Below are positions 1 to 8,936 of a stretch of 64,000 bases of DNA, one piece after another (positions within the stretch are counted from its first letter, which is position 1; the number at the start of each line of letters is the position of its first letter). This stretch comes from Candidatus Xianfuyuplasma coldseepsis. Lineage in GTDB: Bacteria > Bacillota_I > Bacilli_A > Izemoplasmatales > Izemoplasmataceae. Made by a program: the position numbers and the translations under genes. The notes below the pieces were generated by a model. The model had not been told where the DNA came from, made no database searches, and worked only from the letters and a program-made list of their open reading frames with translations. The stretch lies in NCBI RefSeq assembly GCF_014023125.1, contig NZ_CP048914.1:434001-498000 (forward strand). Reading direction: 5' to 3'.

Positions 1-1451
1 TTTGAGCGGTCTAACTCGTAATCCGCAACCAAATCGTCGACGCCTTGCTTGAAGAGCAATGCGGTGGCTTCAAAGTTGATTCGAGCGCTGCGATTATCTA
101 AATTATAGGTTCCACATGAAGCGATATTGTCATCGATGATGAATACTTTGGCATGGGTGAACGTATCGGGATAGGTATAGATTTTGATACCTTCAGCAAG
201 GAGTTCCTCAAAGAAGCTTCTCGTAATTTCATAAATGTACTTTTTATCGGGTTTTCCCGGGACTATAATCGATACTTCAACGCCACCTCGTGCGGCTATT
301 ATGAGCGAGGTAACCAGTTCGTGGTCAAGTGCCATATAGGGGGTCATGATTTTGATTGATTGTTTCGCGTTATTAATCATTTTCACATAGACGTTACGGA
401 TTGGGGGATATTTAAAATCAGGTCCACTGGGAATAATTTGAATCATTCCTCCTTCATGGATAAGGGGGGCATCATAGTACCGTTTGTCTTGAATGAACTC
501 TTCTGTTGCATAGTACCAATCTCTGGCAAATAGTGCGGTAAGGGAGTTTAGTACATGACCTTCTAAAAGTAATTGCGTATCGCGAAATGGAGGATACTTG
601 CGTGATTTATTCCAGTATTCATCAGCTAAGTTCATTCCCCCAATGAATCCTTTTGTACCATCGATAATTGTGATTTTGCGATGGTTACGGTAATTCACCC
701 TGGTATCAAAGAATCCAAACTGGATTGGATCGATCTTGGCGATGGTGACACCACTAGCGGCCAATGATTGAATGTATTTCTTGTGCAGAAATACACTACC
801 AACGGCATCGTATAACAATTTTACTTCGACGCCTTCGTTTGCTTTTTTAGCAAGAATATCAAGGATTCGTTTACCGGTTGTATCGGTACGGATGATAAAA
901 AACTGCATGAAGATAAAGGATTCCGCCTCTTGCAACGCTTGTATTAAGGTGGGATAGAATCGATCACCATTCTTTAGAACGGTTGCTTTAGAATCATTTA
1001 AATAGGCATGATGTTTGGTCATATTAAAAGCGGTCTTGTAGATATCGGTAACTTCTGAATCAATATCTTGATACTCATAGAGTTCAAAATCGGTTGTGGG
1101 TTCGTGGACAAGATACCGACCGTCCATGGCAAGTGGATGATCGTGGTATCGATTACTTTCACGGTAATCCCGTCCAAAGGTAAGAAACAAGAATAGTCCA
1201 GTGAAAGGTTCGACAGCAAGTAGAATCAACCACGGTAGTTTCGAGATGGAGTATTCACTCTTGATTACAATTCGAATCCAAATTAATAAGGCTAAGAAGG
1301 TTGTGGAATAGCGAAAGGTCACATTAAAAAATTCGGTGACAATGAATTCCTCGTTAAAAATACGGATGGCAAATTCAAATCCGATACGTGATAAGATAGC
1401 GATTACCAAGATAATGGTAACCCACAGATTACGTTTAAAACTGAAATTCAT
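1..1451 (-). CDS. cls: Cardiolipin synthase (phospholipase D family), C-terminal end cut by window edge
   Basis: Makes cardiolipin from two phosphatidylglycerols at the membrane. Translating the minus strand from the ATG at 1449-1451 (ribosome site AAGGAGGTG just upstream) gives an open frame of about 483 codons that runs off the window. Two hydrophobic segments lie within the first 80 residues. They are followed by the first PLD motif (NYRNHRKITIIDG, about positions 664-702) and the second (THAKVFIIDD, about 125-155), each with the His-Lys-Asp triad. Only the last few tens of residues are missing by family comparison. It is separated from the upstream coiled-coil gene by a strong terminator, so it probably has its own promoter. 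The double-HKD order with N-terminal membrane anchors makes the family call secure. Confidence 0.93.
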   Translation of the reverse strand, partial: MNFSFKRNLWVTIILVIAILSRIGFEFAIRIFNEEFIVTEFFNVTFRYSTTFLALLIWIRIVIKSEYSISKLPWLILLAVEPFTGLFLFLTFGRDYRESNRYHDHPLAMDGRYLVHEPTTDFELYEYQDIDSEVTDIYKTAFNMTKHHAYLNDSKATVLKNGDRFYPTLIQALQEAESFIFMQFFIIRTDTTGKRILDILAKKANEGVEVKLLYDAVGSVFLHKKYIQSLAASGVTIAKIDPIQFGFFDTRVNYRNHRKITIIDGTKGFIGGMNLADEYWNKSRKYPPFRDTQLLLEGHVLNSLTALFARDWYYATEEFIQDKRYYDAPLIHEGGMIQIIPSGPDFKYPPIRNVYVKMINNAKQSIKIMTPYMALDHELVTSLIIAARGGVEVSIIVPGKPDKKYIYEITRSFFEELLAEGIKIYTYPDTFTHAKVFIIDDNIASCGTYNLDNRSARINFEATALLFKQGVDDLVADYELDRS

Positions 1452-1464
1452 AGGACACCTCCTT

Positions 1465-1492
1465 GGAGAAAAACAGGACTCCGAAGAGTCCT
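1465..1492 (-). terminator. Rho-independent terminator of the coiled-coil gene
   Basis: On the minus strand AGGACTC, a TTCG tetraloop and GAGTCCT form a perfect 7-bp stem followed by GTTTTT. It lies between the coiled-coil gene and cls. Confidence 0.85.
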
Positions 1493-1498
1493 ATTCAA

Positions 1499-4153
1499 TT
1501 ACTGTGTCATAGTTTCAAGTAAGGTTTGGTGTTCTGCTTCGATTTTTGTGTAGGCTTCTTTGAGACGAACATCGGAGTCTTTCTTGACTCGTTTTTGTTC
1601 TGATTCCAACAAGGATGAGGATGCTTGTTTGCGTTTTTTCACATCCGCGGTTACTTGATTGTAATCAGCCACTTGAGTTTGCAAAGTTGTATTGATTTGA
1701 TTAAGTTCTTGATTGAGAGCTTGGTCGAGGTCATTTTTCTTACTGGTAAGTGTGTTGTTCCCAGCAGCAATGGCTTCATTCGCAACGGCCTTGATGGCTG
1801 CAACCGCTTCTTCAACTGCTTGTTTCACGGCTTCGACACGGGCTTCTTCAGTTTGCACTTTCGATTTAACTTCAGCAAGGAACGCTTGTTCTTCTTGTTG
1901 TAGTTGTTGTTTGTCTTCCTCGAGTTGTTGCAATAACAACTCACGTGAACGTTCCATGACGGTCGCGGCTTGTTGTTTACGTTTGTCTTCAATCGCTAGT
2001 TGCTGATCAAGATAAGATTTGTGCATCGAGGATTGTTGTTCCCGTCGTGAAGCGAGTTGTAATCCGAATTGATTAAAGGCGGATGTAATATGGTCGAGAT
2101 TGGTTTTTGCAAGAGCTAACTCAGCTGCACTGTGTTCTTTTAATACCGTTAGGTGATCCGTGATATCCTTCGTTGCAGCTTGATGCAACTCGCGAATATC
2201 TTTCACGGCTTTGTCCTTGCGATCTAAGACATCAGCCAACCCATCTTGATAGGGTCCAACAAGCGTTTCGAGTTCACGTTCACGATGTGCTTTTTCATCG
2301 GTGAACGCTTGTTTCTTACGTTGGTAGGTGGATTCCAATTGTTTTCTTTCTTTGCGGTCTTGAAGGGTTGTCAACGAATCAATTTGAGCTTGGAGTTCCA
2401 ACAACTCTTTTTCATTTTGCTCGACAAACGCATTAAATGCATCTTGTTTATCACCGGCAATATCTTGAATTTGTTCTTCGTAGAACGATGCTTCTAAAGT
2501 AAATTCAGCATCCACTTTTTCTTCGAGAAGTTTATAGGTTTTATCGAGTTCTATTTGCGATGATTCATAGACCTCCATTTTGAGGGCTAAGCGATTGTTT
2601 ACTTCTGCTGTTTCATACGCAAGAATATCTTCCACTCGTTTCGTATATAACGGTGATAATTGTTCTTGATAAGCGACAAACTCTTCTTGTAGAGCGTTGT
2701 TGCGTTTATCTTGAACATGGTGATGTTCTGCTTGTTTATCGGCTTCTAGAACGGCTTTCTTATTCGTATATTCAATGTCTAAAAGGTCTGCTTCATTTGC
2801 GAGTGTACGAATCGTTTCATCGCGTCTTTTTTCAGAAAGTTTGACGGCTTTATGTTGTTCCAATTCCAAGAACAGTTTGGCCTTAACTTGTTCTTCAGCC
2901 GTTAACTTAACCTCTTCGATAGCGGTATCTCGCGCTTGAACATATTCGGCGTTGAGAAGATCTTGTTGTAATTCTTCTTTGGCAATAGCCAAATCTTTTT
3001 CATAGAGTACTTGTTCTTGTTTTTCACGGATTTGAGCAAAGCTACTGTTAAACTTGTTCAGTTCGTCAGCACGGTCTTGTTCAAAGTCCAATTTGACTTG
3101 TTCCAAGTCGTTATTATGAGCAAACTGAAGTTGATCAATATCGAGTTGTTTGTCTTCTTTATATTTCGCAAATTCCTTTTGCAGATCTTCTAAGTCTTGA
3201 ACAAATTCTTTCATGAACTTGGTACGATAGTCGATCGATTCTTTTTTCTTTTTGTCGTAATTTTTCTCTAATACAATTAAGTCTTTATCGGCTTCTTTTC
3301 GGAATTTAGCAATGTCTTTCTTATGTTGTTTTGCCGAACGGTTGTCATTTTCAGCAATGGCGCGTTGTAAATGTTTTTCCCGAACTTGAATCCGTTTATC
3401 TACAGCATCTTTGATGCTTTGATGTTTGCGATCAAATTCACTTTTGTCATACTCCATCTTTTCATCAATTTCAGCAAGTTCTTCTTCATAGACGGTTTTC
3501 TTGGTGACGACTTTTTTGGTGTGTGCATCTTGTTCTTTCTTAATTTGCTCATGAATGGATTCTACTTTTTTGTTAAACGATTCTTGAAGTTTTGCTAGTT
3601 TAGTTTTCTCTTTTTCAAGTAGGGTTTCTACCTTTGCTTCATATTTCGCTTTTAAATCATTAATTTTTTGGTCGAAAGACGCTTGGTCTTTCCCACTTTT
3701 TTCATTAATGGCTTCAATATTCTTTACAGATGCATCAAGATTTTTTTGCAATTCTTTCTCGAGTGATTTCAACGCTTTTTGATGGTCTTTTTCGGACGCT
3801 AAAACTTGTTTTTCATGATCGGTGATTGCGGCTTCTAATTCACGTTGATGTTTCTCGATTTCTTGAACACACAAATCAATGGCTTGTTGTTTTTGACTGT
3901 CTAGTTTTTGGAGCGCTTCTTTTAATTCTTTCTCGAGCACACTAAGATCCGATTTGAATGATGCCTCGATTATTTTATCTTCTTGATCTAATTCCTTGAT
4001 TGTTTTTTTATACGCTGTTTCTAAGGCTTTGGTATCTTTCTTAAATGCTTCAAGTAGTTTCTTGGCATTATCATAAACGTTTAATTCCTCTTTTGTGACG
4101 GAACTAAACTGTTTTTCAACGATTTTTTGCAGTTCTTCTTTTGTTCTTGGCAT
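1499..4153 (-). CDS. Large coiled-coil protein (884 aa), unknown function
   Basis: Not assignable to a named family. Nearly the whole 884 residues are highly charged (Lys/Glu/Gln/Asp rich), with heptad-like spacing of Leu/Ile/Val and almost no Pro or Gly, which indicates one long alpha-helical coiled coil. There is no signal peptide, membrane segment or Walker motif, so it is not an SMC ATPase. It is predicted to be a cytoplasmic rod or filament. It has its own promoter (4184-4212), a good ribosome site (AAGGAGGAATATTC before ATG) and a terminator on each side. It lies directly downstream of the MreB operon on the same strand. A structural partner of the MreB filaments is a reasonable guess from position, but nothing in the sequence proves it. 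Confidence 0.8.
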   Translation of the reverse strand: MPRTKEELQKIVEKQFSSVTKEELNVYDNAKKLLEAFKKDTKALETAYKKTIKELDQEDKIIEASFKSDLSVLEKELKEALQKLDSQKQQAIDLCVQEIEKHQRELEAAITDHEKQVLASEKDHQKALKSLEKELQKNLDASVKNIEAINEKSGKDQASFDQKINDLKAKYEAKVETLLEKEKTKLAKLQESFNKKVESIHEQIKKEQDAHTKKVVTKKTVYEEELAEIDEKMEYDKSEFDRKHQSIKDAVDKRIQVREKHLQRAIAENDNRSAKQHKKDIAKFRKEADKDLIVLEKNYDKKKKESIDYRTKFMKEFVQDLEDLQKEFAKYKEDKQLDIDQLQFAHNNDLEQVKLDFEQDRADELNKFNSSFAQIREKQEQVLYEKDLAIAKEELQQDLLNAEYVQARDTAIEEVKLTAEEQVKAKLFLELEQHKAVKLSEKRRDETIRTLANEADLLDIEYTNKKAVLEADKQAEHHHVQDKRNNALQEEFVAYQEQLSPLYTKRVEDILAYETAEVNNRLALKMEVYESSQIELDKTYKLLEEKVDAEFTLEASFYEEQIQDIAGDKQDAFNAFVEQNEKELLELQAQIDSLTTLQDRKERKQLESTYQRKKQAFTDEKAHRERELETLVGPYQDGLADVLDRKDKAVKDIRELHQAATKDITDHLTVLKEHSAAELALAKTNLDHITSAFNQFGLQLASRREQQSSMHKSYLDQQLAIEDKRKQQAATVMERSRELLLQQLEEDKQQLQQEEQAFLAEVKSKVQTEEARVEAVKQAVEEAVAAIKAVANEAIAAGNNTLTSKKNDLDQALNQELNQINTTLQTQVADYNQVTADVKKRKQASSSLLESEQKRVKKDSDVRLKEAYTKIEAEHQTLLETMTQ

Positions 4154-4183
4154 GAATATTCCTCCTTATTAACCCTTATTATT

Positions 4184-4212
4184 ATTGTACCATACTGAAA
4201 CATAAATGACAG
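4184..4212 (-). promoter_or_regulatory. Promoter of the coiled-coil gene
   Basis: On the minus strand, -35 CTGTCA (4207-4212), a 17-bp spacer and -10 TACAAT (4184-4189), about 30 bp before the start codon. The -10 is good and the -35 is moderate (4 of 6). Confidence 0.5.
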
Positions 4213-4236
4213 TATTAAATCATAAAAATTCTATGT

Positions 4237-4263
4237 AAAAAGAAAGGAACTTACGTCCCTTTC
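4237..4263 (-). terminator. Terminator of the MreB/EAL operon
   Basis: Minus strand: GAAAGGGA, a 6-nt loop and TTCCTTTC (8 bp with one G-U pair), then TTTTT. It lies just beyond the stop of the EAL gene. Confidence 0.75.
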
Positions 4264-4269
4264 CATACT

Positions 4270-5712
4270 TTACTCAAGGATACTACGATGATATTTATTC
4301 AAGAATCCACGGATTCTCATATCGTTTAGAGGTGGGGTGATGTAGTACCCTTGAATATAATTTACTTGTAATTCTTTGGCAAGTTCCAATTGAATCTTAT
4401 TCTCAACTCCTTTCGCCATGATTTTGTATCCGAGAACTTGCGATAGTTTTATGATTAATTTGTAAAATTTGATTCGGTCGATATCGTCTTCAGTGGTTGG
4501 GAGGAGATGACGATCGAGTTTTAATGTGTCAATCGGCATCCGACTTAACAACTCTAGGATTTGATTGTTTGCCTGAAATGCATCCATTGCAACACTGAAC
4601 CCAGCGTCTTTCAACTTGACGATAACATCGAGGGTATCGAGATTTGACATCTCGTGCTCCGAGATATCGATTTCGATGTTACTTGGGTTAATACCATAGG
4701 TTTGAGCAAGTTTAATTAGTGAGGATGCATGGAGGTAGTTCAGTGTTTGCATACCGACGTTTATTGTCATCTTGAAGTCGTCGTCAATCAGATCATCTTG
4801 TAACCATTTTTGGTAACTTTGAAAGGATTTTGTGATAATCGTTTGATCGAGTTGTTCAAACAAGTTTTTTTCCATAGCTACTTGTTTAAATTTGGCGGCT
4901 TCAATAATGCGATACTCATTCTTTTCCCAACGGAGTAGACTTTCACAGCCGATGACTTTCATTGTACCGGGGTGAATAATCGGTAGAAAATACGGTACAA
5001 TTTCATCGTATTCCAATCCCTTTTCGAGCTCTTGATTGAACTCATCCATATCGGTTTTGATCAACCGCGTTTCTTCGGTTGCAACAAGGTAGTTCACTGT
5101 TGTTTGTTTAGCTTGTAGCATCGTGAAATACGCGAGCTGAATCATGTCGGTAATCGTGTTGTAATCACCGCGGATTCCCATCGATCCCGTTCCTGCTTTG
5201 AGTTTGATATGATAGAAGACATCGGGACGTTCGCCAGTAAATTTATGACTGGAGAGTTTACGATAGACATAAGCAAGCATCCGTTGTTGTTCTTCATTCC
5301 GTAATCGTTGGTTAATGACGGTTGTATGTTGAAATTCATGCACAATGACAAACTGGTGGGTGTTGTATAAGTAGACACGTTGGGCAAATAGTTTTTGCAG
5401 GATGTGGTGTACGTCATGGACCAATCGATCATGTAAGGTCATGTCATAGAACTGACTAAAGGTAGAGAGATTGGTGATTTCTAGGAACATGACGTAGTAA
5501 TTGTGCATGTCTTTATTCATGTATTTCCGTTTGATTTTGTTTTTGACAATGACGAGTTTGATATCTTCGTTGACACGGATTTGAATGATGACAAGAACGA
5601 TACCGAGGATGCTGAGGATCATCATCATGAGGTTATCTGTGAGGATGGAGTTGATGACGATCCAGAACAATACCACGAGAAGGCCAAGATAGACCTTACG
5701 GTTTTTAATCAT
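4270..5712 (-). CDS. Membrane-anchored degenerate GGDEF-EAL protein
   Basis: 480 aa: two membrane helices in the first 50 residues, a GGDEF-fold region (about 65-215) and an EAL domain (about 225-475). The GGDEF signature is replaced by NTHQF, so it cannot be a cyclase. In the EAL domain the first motif is kept as ESLLRW, and the Asn (TINVG), Lys (LKLDR) and QGY motifs remain. However DDFG reads DAFQ, AEGVE reads AKGVE and LEITE reads IDISE, so metal-binding and catalytic acids are lost. It is most likely a c-di-GMP-binding or purely structural effector, not a phosphodiesterase. The start is 3 nt after the preceding mreB stop with a weak ribosome site, suggesting translational coupling. It is the last gene of the riboswitch-controlled MreB operon. 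Confidence 0.85.
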   Translation of the reverse strand: MIKNRKVYLGLLVVLFWIVINSILTDNLMMMILSILGIVLVIIQIRVNEDIKLVIVKNKIKRKYMNKDMHNYYVMFLEITNLSTFSQFYDMTLHDRLVHDVHHILQKLFAQRVYLYNTHQFVIVHEFQHTTVINQRLRNEEQQRMLAYVYRKLSSHKFTGERPDVFYHIKLKAGTGSMGIRGDYNTITDMIQLAYFTMLQAKQTTVNYLVATEETRLIKTDMDEFNQELEKGLEYDEIVPYFLPIIHPGTMKVIGCESLLRWEKNEYRIIEAAKFKQVAMEKNLFEQLDQTIITKSFQSYQKWLQDDLIDDDFKMTINVGMQTLNYLHASSLIKLAQTYGINPSNIEIDISEHEMSNLDTLDVIVKLKDAGFSVAMDAFQANNQILELLSRMPIDTLKLDRHLLPTTEDDIDRIKFYKLIIKLSQVLGYKIMAKGVENKIQLELAKELQVNYIQGYYITPPLNDMRIRGFLNKYHRSILE

Positions 5713-5715
5713 GGA

Positions 5716-6741
5716 TTAATCAACGGGTTTCACGTAGTAATTTCCTCGATTTTGCAGTAGTACTTTCGTTCCTTCCACAATCGCAGTAAGTGGGTTTTTG
5801 GCGATGTGAACATCCAGTCCGATTTCGTTGAATAGAAATTCATCTACACCATCGATAAGGGCACAGCCACCGTTGACAAGCATTCCACTTTTAATAATAT
5901 CTGCGGATAACTCTGGTGGGGTGTTTTGCAACACTTTAAGAACAGCATTGGCAATGGCACGGAACGGTTCGACAAAGATGTCTCGAACTTCTGTTTGCGT
6001 TACCGTAATGCGTCGTGGTAAACCGGTGACAATGTCGCGTCCGTTGGCATAGGTTTCTTTCTCTTCAACTATTTCTTGCCGCAACGTTCCGATTTCTTCT
6101 TTGATACGTTGCGCGGTTTTCTTACCGATTAGTATTCCTTTTTCATACTGTAAGTAATTAATGATTTCTTGATCTAAGTAATTCCCGGCGATGCGAATCG
6201 ATTCACTCACAACAATGTCTCCTAGACTGAGGACACCGATGTCGGTGGACCCTCCGCCAATATCAATTACCATGGATCCGACACTATCGTATATATCAAG
6301 ACCAGCGCCAATGCCTCCGGCTTTGACTTCTTCTTCGATAAAGACGTCCGGTACGCCAAGATTATGGGCGAGATCAATGAGGGCATCGCGTTCAATCTGG
6401 GTCACTTCACTTGGACAACAGATGAGCAATGTCGACGTTTGTAAATTCACATCGATCGTTTCCGCTTTATGAACAGCGATTTCAATCAATTTCTTCGCCG
6501 CATCCATATCGCTAATAACCCCTTGATTCAAAGGACTAACGATTTTAATACCATGATGGCCACGGCCGATCATACGGGCCGCGTTAAAGCCGGTTGCGAT
6601 GACATCGTTGGATGCGTATTCCATCGCGATAACACTTGGTTCATTAAAGATGATTCCTTCACCATCAACATAGACGAGTAGGTTCGCGGTACCGAGATCG
6701 ACGCCGATTTTGATGTATTTTTTATTGGTTTTATTAGCCAC
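5716..6741 (-). CDS. mreB: MreB paralogue 3 (actin-like cytoskeletal ATPase)
   Basis: 341 aa actin-fold protein that should polymerise into membrane-associated filaments. Visible motifs are phosphate-1 GVDLGTANLLVY, the interdomain FIEEEVKAG..GAG region, phosphate-2 DIGGGSTDIGVLS and the adenosine motif NGGCALIDGV. The family length is about 340 aa, so it is complete. I place the start at the GTG at 6739-6741, because the in-frame GTG at 6750 lies inside the ribosome site GAGGTG. It lies 12 nt after mreB paralogue 2 and 3 nt before the EAL gene. Of the three copies it carries the most changes (GGGS for GGGT, NGGC for TGGG), which suggests specialisation. Confidence 0.92.
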   Translation of the reverse strand: MANKTNKKYIKIGVDLGTANLLVYVDGEGIIFNEPSVIAMEYASNDVIATGFNAARMIGRGHHGIKIVSPLNQGVISDMDAAKKLIEIAVHKAETIDVNLQTSTLLICCPSEVTQIERDALIDLAHNLGVPDVFIEEEVKAGGIGAGLDIYDSVGSMVIDIGGGSTDIGVLSLGDIVVSESIRIAGNYLDQEIINYLQYEKGILIGKKTAQRIKEEIGTLRQEIVEEKETYANGRDIVTGLPRRITVTQTEVRDIFVEPFRAIANAVLKVLQNTPPELSADIIKSGMLVNGGCALIDGVDEFLFNEIGLDVHIAKNPLTAIVEGTKVLLQNRGNYYVKPVD

Positions 6742-6753
6742 AATAATCACCTC

Positions 6754-7767
6754 TTATAGTTTCAATGGATTCACTAAATAATCACCGCGATTTTTTAGTA
6801 AATACTTGGAGCCTTCCGCTACACATGTAAGCGGATTATGGACAACTTTTACCGGTACTTTGATGCGATCACTGATGTATTCCTCGACACCTTTGATTAG
6901 ACTTCCACCACCGGTTAGATAGATTCCATGTTCGAAAATATCAGCCGATAATTCCGGTGGAGTGTCCTTTAAGACTGCAGAAATGAGTTTGACGACTTCA
7001 TCGTAGGTCGGTTCTAGTACTTGTTTGACATCGGTACTAGAAATATCAACCCATTTTGGAATACCACGGACAATGTCACGTCCGGCGTAGCGATTCACTT
7101 TTAATTTTGCGTCTTTGCGCAAATCAGCAAGTTCAATTTTGGCGTTTTCACTTGTCAACTCCCCAATTTCAACTTTGTCGTTTTGTTTGACGAGTTTGGC
7201 GAGCTCGGTGTCGATGTAATTTCCTGCCATGCGGATCGTCCGGGATAACACAATATCTCCAAAGGATAATACACCGACATCCGTTGTACCCCCGCCGATG
7301 TCAACCATCATGATCCCTTTTGATTGAAAGATATCGAGGTTGGCACCCAGAGCAGCTGCCTTGATTTCTTCATCGATTAAGACATCGGAAATACCCATGT
7401 TCATGGCCAGTTCACTGATGATGTCTCGTTCGATTTTGGTAACCTCACTTGGACAACACATCACACAAGAGGTGTTTGTCAAATCTTTTTCGGTCAGGTT
7501 TTCCACTTCCTGTAATACATATGTTAGTAATGCCTTGGCGGCTTTCATATCACTGATGACACCACTTTTTAGTGGCTTAATCACACTGATTTTATCATGT
7601 ACTTTTCCCAGCATTTTGTGAGCGTCTTTACCAGCTGCAACAATCTGGCCACTCTCACGATCAAAGGCAATCACGCTAGGTTCATTAAAGATGATTCCTT
7701 TTTTCTCGAGGAACACCAGTAAATTTGCGGTACCGAGATCAATACCTAATCCATATTTTTCTGCCAT
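6754..7767 (-). CDS. mreB: MreB paralogue 2 (actin-like cytoskeletal ATPase)
   Basis: 337 aa. Motifs: GIDLGTANLLVF near the N-terminus, IDEEIKAAALGAN, DIGGGTTDVGVLS at about residue 165, and TGGGSLIKGV near 290. All phosphate-binding loops look intact. The pattern EEEIKAA/EEEVKAG and the Asp in GGGTTD resemble MreBs of Spiroplasma and related wall-poor bacteria more than the IEEPxAAAIG form of rod-shaped walled bacteria. The ribosome site GGAGGGACCTTT precedes ATG. It is the middle gene of three tandem copies, 11 nt after copy 1. No mreC, mreD, rodA or pbp gene accompanies the cluster. Confidence 0.93.
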   Translation of the reverse strand: MAEKYGLGIDLGTANLLVFLEKKGIIFNEPSVIAFDRESGQIVAAGKDAHKMLGKVHDKISVIKPLKSGVISDMKAAKALLTYVLQEVENLTEKDLTNTSCVMCCPSEVTKIERDIISELAMNMGISDVLIDEEIKAAALGANLDIFQSKGIMMVDIGGGTTDVGVLSFGDIVLSRTIRMAGNYIDTELAKLVKQNDKVEIGELTSENAKIELADLRKDAKLKVNRYAGRDIVRGIPKWVDISSTDVKQVLEPTYDEVVKLISAVLKDTPPELSADIFEHGIYLTGGGSLIKGVEEYISDRIKVPVKVVHNPLTCVAEGSKYLLKNRGDYLVNPLKL

Positions 7768-7778
7768 AAAGGTCCCTC

Positions 7779-8810
7779 CTAAAACTCACCAAAGTAGTGG
7801 TTTTTATTGATTTTTAACAATTTCTTCGTTCCGTCTACCACATCGGTTAACGGGGTCGGAGAAATATGAACCTCTACATTGGTTGCCTGTTCGATATAGT
7901 CTTTGATGCCTTTGATTTTTGCGCCACCACCGGTGACGATGATGCCATTATCAACCAAGTCACCCGCAAGTTCTGGGGGCGTGGTTTCAAGCGTTGCAAT
8001 TAGTGTTGCTTTTACGGCTTCGAATGCATCCAATAGAATCGTCCGAATTTCTGATGCTTCGAGTGTTACTTTCTTGGGTAACCCACTGACGAGATCACGT
8101 CCCATGACGTCGAATGTCAGTGGTTTACCTGATTCGTCTTTGGGCATGTCCCCCGTTAAACTAGCCAGCGCAATTTTAGCTTTTTCAGCCGTTTGGGGTC
8201 CAATTTCAAGTTTGTGTTTCTCTTTGACATAATCACTAATTTGTTTATCAAAGTAATCCCCAGCTACTTTGATACTTTTCGATAGGACGACGTCACCTAA
8301 ACTTAGAACACCGAAATCGGTTGTTCCACCACCAAGGTCGACAACAAGATGTCCACTTGGGGTGTAGATGTCCACACCACTACCAATCGCTGCTGCTTTG
8401 ATTTCCTCATCAATTTTGGTATCGTCTATACCAAGCTCTTCACCGAGCTGCAAAATCGCAGCTTTTTCGGTTTCGGTGATTTCGGATGGGATACAAATCA
8501 ACAACTTGTTAATTTGTTGTGAACTGTTCACGAATAGTTGATCAAATGTAAAATTTAAGATCTCGCGAATCATGCTCACATCACTGATGACACCACCTTG
8601 CAGTGGTTTCACCACTTCAACTTTGTCGTGTACCTTACCAACCAGTTCGGCTGCATCAAATCCGACAGATACAACTTGTTTCGTTGCCTTGTCAACAGCA
8701 ATGTAGGATGGTTCGTTGAAGATCGTTCCTCGTCCTTCGACATAAATTAGAAGGTTTGAGGTTCCGAGATCCACGCCAACGTTGAATGATCCTTTTGGTT
8801 TCTCACTCAT
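7779..8810 (-). CDS. mreB: MreB paralogue 1 (first gene of the riboswitch-controlled operon)
   Basis: 343 aa MreB with GVDLGTSNLLIY at residues 11-22, IDEEIKAAAIGSG, DLGGGTTDFGVLS near 165 and TGGGAKIKGI near 300. It carries a short extra N-terminal tail (MSEKPKGSFN) and a roughly 10-residue insertion around residue 230 relative to copy 2. The ribosome site is GAGGAGGATTTT before ATG. The 5' leader of about 210 nt contains a c-di-GMP-I aptamer (8937-9024) and an intrinsic terminator (8844-8873), so this gene and the three behind it should be switched by the second messenger. Confidence 0.94.
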   Translation of the reverse strand: MSEKPKGSFNVGVDLGTSNLLIYVEGRGTIFNEPSYIAVDKATKQVVSVGFDAAELVGKVHDKVEVVKPLQGGVISDVSMIREILNFTFDQLFVNSSQQINKLLICIPSEITETEKAAILQLGEELGIDDTKIDEEIKAAAIGSGVDIYTPSGHLVVDLGGGTTDFGVLSLGDVVLSKSIKVAGDYFDKQISDYVKEKHKLEIGPQTAEKAKIALASLTGDMPKDESGKPLTFDVMGRDLVSGLPKKVTLEASEIRTILLDAFEAVKATLIATLETTPPELAGDLVDNGIIVTGGGAKIKGIKDYIEQATNVEVHISPTPLTDVVDGTKKLLKINKNHYFGEF

Positions 8811-8843
8811 AAAATCCTCCTCTTAAGTATGGTGGTATAAGCT

Positions 8844-8873
8844 AAATAAAAACGCCCTTCATTCGAAGGACGT
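8844..8873 (-). terminator. Riboswitch-associated terminator in the mreB leader
   Basis: Minus strand: ACGTCCTTC, loop GAAT, GAAGGGCGT (9 bp with one G-U pair) followed by TTTTTATTT. It lies between the aptamer and the first mreB start codon, the usual place for an expression platform. A partly competing hairpin can form from GAAG..CGT ATA ACG..CTTC just upstream. Confidence 0.85.
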
Positions 8874-8936
8874 TATACGCTTCACAATATACAGAAAAAG
8901 ATTATTTGCTTAAATAAACCAAATAGTCTCCCTTAT

